In this document: one piece after another, positions 9,440 to 16,913 of the stretch | Numbering within the stretch: position 1 is the first letter of the stretch | Layout: each line of letters starts with the position of its first letter | Assembly: GCA_901457705.2 (NCBI GenBank) | Contig: LR590083.2 | Span: 1-64,000, forward strand | Direction: 5' to 3' | From: Beijerinckiaceae bacterium RH AL1 | Lineage (GTDB): Bacteria; Pseudomonadota; Alphaproteobacteria; Rhizobiales; Beijerinckiaceae | Length of the DNA: 64,000 bases | Notes under the pieces: generated by a model | The model's input: only the letters and a program-made list of their open reading frames with translations | Databases searched by the model: none | What the model was told of the DNA's origin: nothing | Made by a program: the position numbers and the translations under genes

Positions 9440-10123
9440 TCAGAGCCGCGCCGCTCCGAGGATGCGGCCGTCGTAGCCCTGGATCACGACGGCTGCCCGC
9501 TCGCCGGCGTCCAATGCGGCGGACAGCTCGATCGGCGCTCCATCATAGGCGCCGATCGTCTTCAACGAGCGGACGATGTTCGATTCGACGAGCGTCCGGC
9601 CGCTGTTCTCGCCGCGACCGACCCGCGTCGTGTGGCGCGGGTCGAAGCCGATCAGCATGACGCGGCCTCGTCCCGGCGCGGCGCCGACCGAAACCCTGAC
9701 ATCGCGACCGCTGCGCGTGACCCGGATGGTCGCGCCGTCCGTCGCAGCTCCGTGCGCATTTGAGATCGCCGCGGCGGCCTGGTCGCGATCCGAGCCGACC
9801 ATGCCCATCAGCCCGTCGACCACCATCTCCGGCGTGTAGGAGCCGCCGCCGAGGCGCGCGGCGTACATCGCCTGGCGACCCGTCGCTAGGTCGAGCGAGT
9901 AGGGATCACGCCACCCCAGCGAGTTCCAGTAGGTGACGTGGAAGGCGAGCGGCAGGATATCGCCGCGGCCCGCGAGCGTCGTCAGGAAGGCATCGGCCGG
10001 CGGGCAGGACGAGCAGCCCTCCGAGGTGAAGAGCTCGACCACGACCGGTCGGGTCGTGGCTCGCGCGGTGCCGGCTGCCGTTATCACGACGGCAACGGCG
10101 AGAGCGGCGGCGGTCCTGCGCAT
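9440..10123 (-). CDS. DUF1223 thioredoxin-fold secreted protein
   Basis: A 227-aa exported protein with an N-terminal signal peptide (MRRTAAALAVAVVITAAGTA) followed by the DUF1223 hallmark VVELFTSEGCSSCPPADAFL, whose CxxC lies in a thioredoxin-like fold, and the conserved HVTYWNSLGWRDP. Family members are thought to act in periplasmic thiol or redox chemistry, but no substrate is proven. It is the last gene after msrB-msrA on the same strand with a 4-bp gap to msrA, so co-expression in an envelope redox-repair operon is a reasonable inference. Confidence 0.85.
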   Translation of the reverse strand: MRRTAAALAVAVVITAAGTARATTRPVVVELFTSEGCSSCPPADAFLTTLAGRGDILPLAFHVTYWNSLGWRDPYSLDLATGRQAMYAARLGGGSYTPEMVVDGLMGMVGSDRDQAAAAISNAHGAATDGATIRVTRSGRDVRVSVGAAPGRGRVMLIGFDPRHTTRVGRGENSGRTLVESNIVRSLKTIGAYDGAPIELSAALDAGERAAVVIQGYDGRILGAARL

Positions 10124-10127
10124 GGCC

Positions 10128-10835
10128 TCAGTTCGTCGCTGTCAGGACGGGACCCTGCTTCCACTCCTGCGGAAACAGGCGCTTCAGGCCCTCGACCTTC
10201 GGAATGTCGTTGGCGGCGATGTAGCCCTGCTCGGGATGCAGCGTGAGGTAGTTCTGGTGATAGCCCTCGGCCGGGTAGAACGCCTTGAACGCAGTCACCT
10301 TGGTGACGATCGGCGACCGGAAGACATGCGCCGCCTGAAGCTGCTGGATGTAGGCCTTAGCGACCTTCTCCTGCTCCGGCGTCGTCGGGAAGATGTTCGA
10401 GCGGTACTGCGTGCCCTCGTCCGGCCCCTGCGCGTTCAGCGTCGTCGGGTCGGTGACCACCGAGAAGTAGATCTGCAGCAGCTTGCCGTAGCTCACCTCG
10501 CTGGGGTCGTAGGTGATCTTCACCGTCTCCGCATGGCCCGTGGTGCCGGTCGAGACGACGGGATAGCTCGCGGTCATCTTGGAGCCGCCGCTGTAGCCGG
10601 AGACCGCGTCCTTGACGCCCTTCACGTGCTGGAAGACGCCCTGGACGCCCCAGAAGCAGCCGCCGGCGAGAACCGCGGTCGCCGTGTTGCCGTTGGCCGG
10701 CACGTCGACCTTCGGCGCCGGCACGACCTGCATGTCCTCGGCGGAGGCGCGCGTCTGCGGCCAGAAGGCAGCGGCGACGAACGCGAGGGCCGCGGTCGCG
10801 GCGAGCGCCGTCTTGGATCGATCGGAAAGGCTCAT
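10128..10835 (-). CDS. msrA: Peptide methionine-(S)-S-oxide reductase MsrA, exported
   Basis: MsrA reduces the S-epimer of methionine sulfoxide in oxidised proteins. The 235-aa protein has a hydrophobic N-terminal signal or anchor ([17 protein letters not shown]), placing the enzyme in the periplasm, then the catalytic motif AVLAGGCFWGVQGVFQHVKG. The conserved GYSGG, GHAETVKITYDP and GTQYRSNIF segments follow. Resolving cysteines common at the C-terminus of cytosolic forms are not obvious. It lies 10 bp downstream of msrB and 4 bp upstream of a DUF1223 gene. Confidence 0.94.
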   Translation of the reverse strand: MSLSDRSKTALAATAALAFVAAAFWPQTRASAEDMQVVPAPKVDVPANGNTATAVLAGGCFWGVQGVFQHVKGVKDAVSGYSGGSKMTASYPVVSTGTTGHAETVKITYDPSEVSYGKLLQIYFSVVTDPTTLNAQGPDEGTQYRSNIFPTTPEQEKVAKAYIQQLQAAHVFRSPIVTKVTAFKAFYPAEGYHQNYLTLHPEQGYIAANDIPKVEGLKRLFPQEWKQGPVLTATN

Positions 10836-10845
10836 CGTATCCTCC

Positions 10846-11340
10846 TTAAGCCGGCTGGAAGGTGAGGGCGGCGCCGTTCATGCAGTAGCGCAGGCCGGTC
10901 GGACGCGGGCCGTCGTCGAACACGTGGCCCAGATGACCGCCGCAGGTCGCGCAGTGGACCTCGGTCCGCACCATGCCGAGCGAGTTGTCCTCGCGCTGGC
11001 TGACCGCGTGCGGAATCGGCTCGTAGAAGCTCGGCCAGCCCGTGCCGCTGTCGAACTTGGTCTCGGAGCGGAAGGCCTTGGTGGCGCAGCCAGCGCAGGC
11101 GAAAACGCCCTTGCGGTGCTCGTTGTTGAGCGGGCTCGTGAACGGCGCCTCGGTGCCCTCCTGCCGCAGGATATTGTACTGCGCCCGGGTCAGCTTCTTG
11201 CGCCACTCGGCGTCGCTGAGGTTCATCGGGTTGGCAACGCTCGCCCCGGCCGAGGCGAAGCGGCTCCCGAACAGGCCGAAGCCGAGAGCGGTAGCCCCCA
11301 GGACGCCTGCGGTGGCGATGAAGTCGCGTCTCGAGTTCAC
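10846..11340 (-). CDS. msrB: Peptide methionine-(R)-S-oxide reductase MsrB, Tat-exported
   Basis: MsrB reduces the R-epimer of methionine sulfoxide. I start at GTG 11340, giving a 164-aa protein whose N-terminus (VNSRRDFIATAGVLGATAL) is a twin-arginine signal peptide, so the enzyme is probably exported folded. The zinc site is made by CAGCATKAF and CATCGGHLGHVF, and the catalytic Cys is in GLRYCMNGAALTF (the usual Ser after Asn is Gly). Pairing with the exported msrA gives a two-epimer repair system outside the cytoplasm. Confidence 0.93.
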   Translation of the reverse strand: MNSRRDFIATAGVLGATALGFGLFGSRFASAGASVANPMNLSDAEWRKKLTRAQYNILRQEGTEAPFTSPLNNEHRKGVFACAGCATKAFRSETKFDSGTGWPSFYEPIPHAVSQREDNSLGMVRTEVHCATCGGHLGHVFDDGPRPTGLRYCMNGAALTFQPA

Positions 11341-11447
11341 GATCGTCCTCCGTCGAATGTTCGAAGTAGCCGGCCAATACAGGCCATCTCGCATCTACCT
11401 ACGATGCGCGGCCCGAAAGGTTACGCGGCCGAATGTCCGGGGGCCGA

Positions 11448-12008
11448 TCAGCGCGGCGTCCCGCGCCGGCGCAGGCGGACGTAGAGGGCTCCGGCGCCGC
11501 CATGCGGGCGCCCGGCTTCCTCGAAGCCGATGACGATGGGGCGGAAATCCGGCAGCGCCAGCCACATCGGCACGGCTCGCCGCAGAACCCCGGCGTTGCC
11601 GAACGCGTCGCCGCCGCGGCTGCCCTTGCCGGTGACCACCAGCACGACGCGGGCGCCCTGGCCCTGCGACCGGTGGAGGAAGGCGTGGAGCGCGCCATAG
11701 GCTTCGTCCTGGCGGAAGCCGTGCAGGTCGAGCGCGGCGTCGGCGGTCATGCGCCCGCGCGAGAGTTTGCGCTTCAGGGTTCGCTCGAGCGGCGCGAAGG
11801 GCGGCGGCGCAGGCGACTTTGCGCTCGTGGCGGGTGGAAGGGCCGTCGCTTCAACCTGCGGCTTCGGCGCGGCCGCGGGCGGAGGCGTCAGCCGCGCGGG
11901 CAACACGGACTCGGGCCGCGGGGTGACCGTGGCGGCGACCTGCGTCCAGAGCTCGATCTCCTCGTCGCTCAGCTTGCGCAGGCGCTGCGGGCGAGGGGGC
12001 GCCTTCAT
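11448..12008 (-). CDS. Smr-domain protein
   Basis: A 186-aa protein with a Pro/Ala-rich N-terminal half and a C-terminal Smr (MutS2-related) nuclease-like domain: ALDLHGFRQDEAYGALHAFL, then VVLVVTGKGSRGG, and a terminal GGAGALYVRLRR. The LDLHG and TGKG motifs are the family signature. Stand-alone Smr proteins are implicated in nicking DNA or in cleaving mRNA on collided ribosomes; the bacterial stand-alone form here is not assigned. Its start overlaps the mltA stop by 4 bp, so the two are coupled. Confidence 0.9.
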   Translation of the reverse strand: MKAPPRPQRLRKLSDEEIELWTQVAATVTPRPESVLPARLTPPPAAAPKPQVEATALPPATSAKSPAPPPFAPLERTLKRKLSRGRMTADAALDLHGFRQDEAYGALHAFLHRSQGQGARVVLVVTGKGSRGGDAFGNAGVLRRAVPMWLALPDFRPIVIGFEEAGRPHGGAGALYVRLRRRGTPR

Positions 12009-13018
12009 CGCCCCTTCTCGGGCTTCGGCCACAACACGTAGAGCGTGCCGTGCTCGCGCATCGCGCCGGCCTGCGCTGCCGCCTCCGGGCCGCTGCCGAG
12101 GAAGACGTCGGCGCGGGCGTCCCCGACGATCGCGCTACCGGTGTCCTGCGCCACCATCAGCTTCTGCAGCGGCGCCGGCGACGCCCCTTCCGCCGGCACC
12201 GTGGCGTCGACGTAGAAGGGCAGGCCGTAGGGCCAGCGCGTCTTGTCTACGGCCAGCGAGACGCGCGGCGTGAGGCTGACGCCCGCGCCCCCGATCGGTC
12301 CGGCATTCGGCGCCAGAGAGTCGTCGAACCGGAAGAAGATGTAGGAGCGGTTCTCGGCCATCAGCTTGCCGCCCGCCTCGTCGAGGCCCTCGCCGTTGGC
12401 GCGGATCCAGGCCTTCAGCTGGGTCATGCCCATGTCCGCCGGCGGCACGTGCAGGCGCTCGACCAGGAGCTTGCCGATCGAGGTGTAGGGATAGCCGTTG
12501 CGGCCGGCGAAGGCCAGGCGCCGCAGCCGGCCGTCGCGGAGCCGCAGACGTGCCGAGCCCTGCACCTGGATGAAGAAGGCCTCCACCGGCTCGGTCACGT
12601 AGGCGAGCGGGCGCTGCTTCAGCGCACCGGCCATGATGGCCGCCCGATCGGGCATCTGATCGACATGCGCCGGCGGCGCGTAAAGCGGAGTCGCGAATGC
12701 ATCGGTGCGGGTCAGCGACGCCTCGACCACCGGCTCGTAATAGCCGGTAAAGAACGCTTCGCCCGGAACGCGCCGCGCCTCGAACCGGGTCTCGAAGAAC
12801 GTCCTTGTTTGCGCGATGCTCGGCGCGGGCCCGAGGCGGCGGGCCTCGGCGCAAGCCGCCGCGAGCGCCGCAGGCGGTGCGAGGGCCGCGCGGACGGGCC
12901 GCGCCGGCGCGGAACACGAGGTCCGGAACGCGCGCAGCGTCGGTCGCGGATCGCCGGTGGTCCAGCCGGGCAGCAAGGCGACGGCGCTGACCGCGACGGC
13001 GGCGAGGGTCGACGCCAT
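12005..13018 (-). CDS. mltA: Membrane-bound lytic murein transglycosylase A
   Basis: MltA cleaves peptidoglycan strands, forming 1,6-anhydromuropeptides. The 337-aa protein begins with a hydrophobic export signal, has the FFTGYYEPVVEASLTRTD substrate-groove segment, the VQGSARLRL and GRNGYPYTSIGKLL motifs, and a C-terminal 3D domain containing the catalytic Asp in MVAQDTGSAIVGDARADVF. No lipobox Cys is evident at the expected place. Overlapping with the Smr gene and followed upstream by the Tim44-like gene, it is part of a conserved rhizobial cluster. Confidence 0.93.
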   Translation of the reverse strand: MASTLAAVAVSAVALLPGWTTGDPRPTLRAFRTSCSAPARPVRAALAPPAALAAACAEARRLGPAPSIAQTRTFFETRFEARRVPGEAFFTGYYEPVVEASLTRTDAFATPLYAPPAHVDQMPDRAAIMAGALKQRPLAYVTEPVEAFFIQVQGSARLRLRDGRLRRLAFAGRNGYPYTSIGKLLVERLHVPPADMGMTQLKAWIRANGEGLDEAGGKLMAENRSYIFFRFDDSLAPNAGPIGGAGVSLTPRVSLAVDKTRWPYGLPFYVDATVPAEGASPAPLQKLMVAQDTGSAIVGDARADVFLGSGPEAAAQAGAMREHGTLYVLWPKPEKGR

Positions 13019-13024
13019 CGGCGG

Positions 13025-13747
13025 CTAGTGCCCCGCTTGCGTCGCCACGAGCTTCCAGTTCGGGTCGCGCGACGTGACCTCACGAGCGAAGGTCCAGACG
13101 TCGTTCATCTCGACGACGCGATCGGGACCGCCCTCGACCAGCTTACCGTTTGCATCGTGCGTGGCGCTGATCTGCTTCGAGCGGAAGCGCACGGTGATAC
13201 GCGCCGTGCGTCCCTCGAGCGCCGCGCCCTCGATCGTCGCGTCATCCATCGAGACGAAGGTCGTCGTGAGCTTGTGGCCCTGCTTCTCGCGCTCCGCGAT
13301 GGCGGCGGCGAAGCCGTCGTAGACGTCGCGTGCAAGCAGGCTCTGCAGCATCTTGCGCTCGCCGGAGGAAAAGGCCGTCACGATGGCCTCGTAGGCCGTC
13401 TTGGCGCCGTCGAGGAAGGGGCCGGCCGAGAAGGTCGGATCGGCGGCGGCGATCGCGTCGAGGCCGGCGGCGACCGGCGAGCTGGGCTCGGCGATGCCGC
13501 GCCAGCGATCGGGGTCGCTGTTGGCAGCGGGCGTGGCGCCGGGCAGGCGAATGACGTTGCGGTCGGCAAAGCCCCCGTTCGGCGCCACAGGATCGGCGCG
13601 CTGCGGACCCGGCTGTGGCTTGCTCTGAAAGATGTCTCGCGGCGGGGTGCGCTCGTTGCCGGTGCGCTCGCCGAGTACCGAGCGGAGCCTCCAGATCACG
13701 ACGATCGCGACGAGGGCGAAAGCGAGCGTCAGCGGATCGATGGGCAT
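13025..13747 (-). CDS. Tim44/TimA-like membrane-anchored protein
   Basis: A 240-aa protein with one N-terminal membrane helix (LTLAFALVAIVVIWRL), a charged/proline-rich linker and a C-terminal Tim44 domain (about 100-240), including FLDGAKTAYEAIVTAFSSGE and DVWTFAREVTSRDPNWKLV. Tim44-like proteins of alphaproteobacteria resemble the mitochondrial import-motor subunit and are proposed to act at the inner membrane; a precise role is unproven. The Met at 13747 was chosen because upstream in-frame codons are not protein-like. It lies 6 bp upstream of mltA and is divergent from fxsA. Confidence 0.9.
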   Translation of the reverse strand: MPIDPLTLAFALVAIVVIWRLRSVLGERTGNERTPPRDIFQSKPQPGPQRADPVAPNGGFADRNVIRLPGATPAANSDPDRWRGIAEPSSPVAAGLDAIAAADPTFSAGPFLDGAKTAYEAIVTAFSSGERKMLQSLLARDVYDGFAAAIAEREKQGHKLTTTFVSMDDATIEGAALEGRTARITVRFRSKQISATHDANGKLVEGGPDRVVEMNDVWTFAREVTSRDPNWKLVATQAGH

Positions 13748-13867
13748 GCGGCTCCAGTCGGGTGCGTGCAAATGGGAACGCGTTTCGGGCCGGATTGCAA
13801 ATTCCGACCGCCGGATCATCTATGCATGTGGTGGCGCCCGGCGGAAGGTCCAGCGCCGGAGGGGCCC

Positions 13868-14335
13868 GTGCGCATCACGTCGCCGATCAAGTTCGCTCTT
13901 TGTCTCTGGCTCGCGCTGGAGGTGCTCGCGTTCTGCCTCGTCGCCGAGGCGGTGGGCACGCCGCGCGCCATCCTGCTCGGCGTGATGAGCAGCCTGCTCG
14001 GCCTGATCCTGCTGCGCCGCGCCGGCACCTCCGCCATCATGAAGCTGCGCGCCAACATGGACGGCCGCCTGCTCACCGGCGGCGACAAGGGCCAGTTCCT
14101 CGACGAGATGCTGGCGACCGCCGGCGCGCTGGCGTTGCTGCTGCCCGGCTTCCTGTCCGACATCGTCGGGCTGGCTCTGGCCGTGCCGGCGGTGCGCGAT
14201 CGCGCCGCCGCCTGGATAAAGTCGAGGAGCTTCTGGAAGGGTGTGGCGGGCTCGCGATCCGGACCGGCGACCATCGACCTCCAGCCGGAGGATTGGCGCC
14301 GCGGCGAAGCCGACGTGCCGAAACCCCGCGCCTAG
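13868..14335 (+). CDS. fxsA: FxsA family membrane protein
   Basis: A 155-aa inner-membrane protein with three or four hydrophobic segments. [29 protein letters not shown] and the central [20 protein letters not shown] are typical of FxsA, whose E. coli member, when overproduced, relieves exclusion of phage T7 in F-plasmid cells. GTG 13868 is the best start. It is divergent from the Tim44-like gene and its end overlaps the convergent recR by 4 bp. Confidence 0.88.
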   Translation: MRITSPIKFALCLWLALEVLAFCLVAEAVGTPRAILLGVMSSLLGLILLRRAGTSAIMKLRANMDGRLLTGGDKGQFLDEMLATAGALALLLPGFLSDIVGLALAVPAVRDRAAAWIKSRSFWKGVAGSRSGPATIDLQPEDWRRGEADVPKPRA

Positions 14336-14937
14336 AACGCCGTGCGGCTGCGCATCGCCGCTGCCAGCGTGCCCTCGTCGAGATAGTCGAGCTCGCCGCC
14401 GACCGGGACGCCGTGCGCGAGCCGCGTCGTGCGCACCTCGAGGTTTGCCAGCATGTCGGTGACGTAGTGGGCGGTGGTCTGGCCGTCGACCGTGGCGTTG
14501 ACGGCGAGGATCACCTCCTTCACGCCGTCGCTCGCGACGCGATCCGGCAGCGTCGCGAGATTGAGCTCGCCCGGCCCGACCCCGTCCAGCGGCGACAGCG
14601 TGCCGCCGAGCACGTGATAGCGGGCGCGCAGCGCCGCCGCGCGCTCCAGCGCCCACAGGTCGGCGACCGTCTCGACGATGACCAGCACCTTGGGATCGCG
14701 ACGCGGATCGCGGCAGATCGAGCATGGGTCGAGCGTGTCGACGTTGCCGCAGGTCGTGCAGGTGCGGATGCTCTCGTGCGCGCGCCCCATCGCCTCGGCG
14801 AGGGGCCCGAGCAGCTCCTCGCGCTTGCGGATGAGATGCAGCGCCGCGCGCCGCGCCGAGCGGGGCCCGAGCCCCGGCAGCTTGGCGAGCAGCTGGATCA
14901 GGCGCTCGATCTCGGGCCCGGCGACGCGCTCGGCCAT
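14332..14937 (-). CDS. recR: Recombination mediator RecR
   Basis: RecR works with RecO/RecF to load RecA on gapped DNA. The 201-aa protein has the N-terminal HhH ([20 protein letters not shown]), a four-cysteine zinc finger ([16 protein letters not shown]) and a TOPRIM domain ([17 protein letters not shown] and the [19 protein letters not shown] region). It follows ybaB after 13 bp, the usual ybaB-recR arrangement. Confidence 0.96.
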   Translation of the reverse strand: MAERVAGPEIERLIQLLAKLPGLGPRSARRAALHLIRKREELLGPLAEAMGRAHESIRTCTTCGNVDTLDPCSICRDPRRDPKVLVIVETVADLWALERAAALRARYHVLGGTLSPLDGVGPGELNLATLPDRVASDGVKEVILAVNATVDGQTTAHYVTDMLANLEVRTTRLAHGVPVGGELDYLDEGTLAAAMRSRTAF

Positions 14938-14950
14938 GGAAGAAAAGGTC

Positions 14951-15274
14951 CTAGAAGGGCAGCTTCATGCCCGGCGGGAGCGGCAGCCCGGCGGTGACGT
15001 CGCGCATCTTCTCCTCGGCGAGGCGCTCGGCCTTCTTGCGCGCGTCCTCGTGCGCGGTGACGAGCAGGTCCTCGAGAATCTCCTTCTCGTCGGCCTTGAG
15101 CAGGCTGTCGTCGATGGCAACGCCCTTCATGCCGCCCTTGGCGGTCAGCGTCACGGTAACGAGGCCGCCGCCCGCCTGGCCTTGAACCTCGAGCGTCTCC
15201 AGCGCGGCCGTCGCCTCGGCCATCTTGGCCTGCATCGCCTGCGCCTGCTTCATCAGGCCCATGAGGTCTTTCAA
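14951..15274 (-). CDS. ybaB: Nucleoid-associated protein YbaB/EbfC
   Basis: A small DNA-binding dimer, 107 aa, typical for the family. The sequence [20 protein letters not shown] matches the YbaB N-terminus only if translation begins at the TTG at 15274, because no ATG is available before the conserved helix except one inside it. The core has [20 protein letters not shown] and the tail ends [12 protein letters not shown]. It is usually between dnaX and recR; here recR follows directly but dnaX is separated by the TPM and lemA genes. Confidence 0.93.
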   Translation of the reverse strand: MKDLMGLMKQAQAMQAKMAEATAALETLEVQGQAGGGLVTVTLTAKGGMKGVAIDDSLLKADEKEILEDLLVTAHEDARKKAERLAEEKMRDVTAGLPLPPGMKLPF

Positions 15275-15348
15275 GGCATGCGTCTCCGGGAGTTGTGGTA
15301 GCCAAAAAAGCTTAGGCGCGAGGCCTCGCTCGGGCAAGCTCGGCCGGC

Positions 15349-16140
15349 TCAGTAGCTGTCCGACGCGCCCCCGCCCCCCGAATCGCCGCCGCCACCGCCG
15401 GAGAAGCTGTCGCCGCCGGAGCTGCTCCCAGTGCTGGTGTCGCTGCCGGAGCTGACGCCGCCGGCTGCGGAGCCCCACTGCCATCCGGTGCCGCTCGACG
15501 ACGACGTCCAGGTGCCGCCGCTGCGCCGGACGGCTCGTGCGATCAGGATGAAGACGACGAGGATCAGCAGCACGCCGACGAAGAAGATCACGAAGAAGGT
15601 CGTGAGGCTCAACGAGTCGTCGTGGCCAGCGGCCTGCGGCAGCGCCGCGTCCTTGTTCGTCAGCACCGCGATCGCGTCGTCGACGCCGGCCTTGAGCGCG
15701 CCGGCCGGATCGTTGGCCTTGAGCTTCGGCACCATGGAATTGCGCAGGATCAGCTTCGACTGCGCATCCGTCATCGCGCCTTCGAGGCCGTAGCCGACCT
15801 CGAAGCGCAGCTTGCGCTCGTTCGGCGCGAGGATGAGCAGGAGCCCGTTGTTGGCGCCCTTCTGGCCGACGCCCCACTTGCGGAACAGCGCGTTGGCGTA
15901 GGGCTCGATCTCGAGGCCGCCCAGCGAGGGCACCGTGGCGACGGCGAACTGCACGCCCGTCTTCTGCTGCAGGTCCTCGAGCTTGCGGGTCAGCGCCGCG
16001 CGGTCGTCCGACGACAGAACATGCGCGTCGTCGACGACGAGGCCGGTGAAGGCGGGATAGTCGGGTGCCGCGCGCACCGGCGCCACGGCGCAAACGAATG
16101 CGACGCAGAGCGCGGCGAGCCAGCGCGCGAGCATCGGCAT
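15349..16140 (-). CDS. TPM-domain (YgcG family) membrane protein
   Basis: A 263-aa protein with a signal peptide (MPMLARWLAALCVAFVCAVA), a TPM domain (about 25-150; VVDDAHVLSSDDRAAL, GVQFAVATVPSLGG, NNGLLLILAPNERKLRFEVG), one membrane helix (TFFVIFFVGVLLILVVFILI) and a Gly/Ser-rich tail. The fold resembles TLP18.3/Psb32 phosphatase-like proteins. It pairs with lemA, 6 bp upstream, a widespread combination of unknown function at the envelope. Confidence 0.92.
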   Translation of the reverse strand: MPMLARWLAALCVAFVCAVAPVRAAPDYPAFTGLVVDDAHVLSSDDRAALTRKLEDLQQKTGVQFAVATVPSLGGLEIEPYANALFRKWGVGQKGANNGLLLILAPNERKLRFEVGYGLEGAMTDAQSKLILRNSMVPKLKANDPAGALKAGVDDAIAVLTNKDAALPQAAGHDDSLSLTTFFVIFFVGVLLILVVFILIARAVRRSGGTWTSSSSGTGWQWGSAAGGVSSGSDTSTGSSSGGDSFSGGGGGDSGGGGASDSY

Positions 16141-16146
16141 CGCCGG

Positions 16147-16746
16147 CTAGAACTTCACGGTCGGCGGCGTGTCGCTGCCGGTCTTCGCCTCGAAGGCGGC
16201 CATCGGCTCGGCGTCCTTGTAGGCGATCGAGCGCCACAGCGAGCCGGGGAAGGTGCGAAGCTCTGTGTTGTAGGCCTGGACGGCGTCGACATAGTCCTTG
16301 CGCGCCACCGCGATGCGGTTCTCGGTGCCTTCGAGCTGCGATTGCAGCGCCAGGAAGTTCTGGTTCGACTTGAGGTCCGGGTAGCTCTCGCTGACAGCGA
16401 TGAGTCGCCCGAGCGCGCCCGACAGCTTGTCCTGCGCGTCCTGGAACTGCTTCACCTTTTCCGGGTCGGTGATCTTCGACGCGTCGATGTTGACCGAGGT
16501 GGCCTTGGAGCGCGCCTCGATCACCGAGGTCAGAACGTCCTTCTCCTGCTTGGCGTAGCCCTGCACGGTGGAGACGAGGTTGGGGATCAGGTCGGCGCGG
16601 CGCTGATACTGGTTCTGCACCTCCGCCCACTTCGCCTTGGCCTGCTCCTGCAGCGTCGGGATCGCATTGTAGCCGCAGCCGGCGAGACCGAGCGCCAGGA
16701 CGGCGATTGCGAGCAGGCCGCGGACTTTAGCGAGGGGCGAGGTCAT
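16147..16746 (-). CDS. lemA: LemA family lipoprotein
   Basis: A 199-aa LemA protein. The N-terminus has a lipobox (LALGLAGCG, Cys near residue 25), so it is probably a lipoprotein, followed by a long helical bundle with the LemA hallmark YQRRADLIPNLVSTVQGYAK and NRIAVARKDYVDAVQAYNTE. LemA proteins are envelope proteins of unclear activity. It is the first gene of the lemA-TPM pair, inserted between dnaX and ybaB-recR. Confidence 0.93.
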   Translation of the reverse strand: MTSPLAKVRGLLAIAVLALGLAGCGYNAIPTLQEQAKAKWAEVQNQYQRRADLIPNLVSTVQGYAKQEKDVLTSVIEARSKATSVNIDASKITDPEKVKQFQDAQDKLSGALGRLIAVSESYPDLKSNQNFLALQSQLEGTENRIAVARKDYVDAVQAYNTELRTFPGSLWRSIAYKDAEPMAAFEAKTGSDTPPTVKF

Positions 16747-16913
16747 AGGGAAGCAGGCTCCGTGATGCGGCGCGTCGTTCGGCCCGGTGAGAGTGGGGGC
16801 GCACGCGAGCGGCGTATGCAGGAGGAACGCGTGAAACCGCAACATCCTTCGGCCGCGACGGTTATCGACTTTGGTCGATGATGTTGGCGCGGCCGCTGAA
16901 AGTCTTAAAGCCG

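Noticed and set aside
12050-14335. Very long open frames antisense or upstream of real genes (also 18724-22359 and 30498-31586)
   Set aside because: They are high-GC shadows: arginine-rich, no family motifs, overlapping well-identified genes on the other strand or frame. Only their in-frame ends (fxsA and the GtrA fusion) are real.
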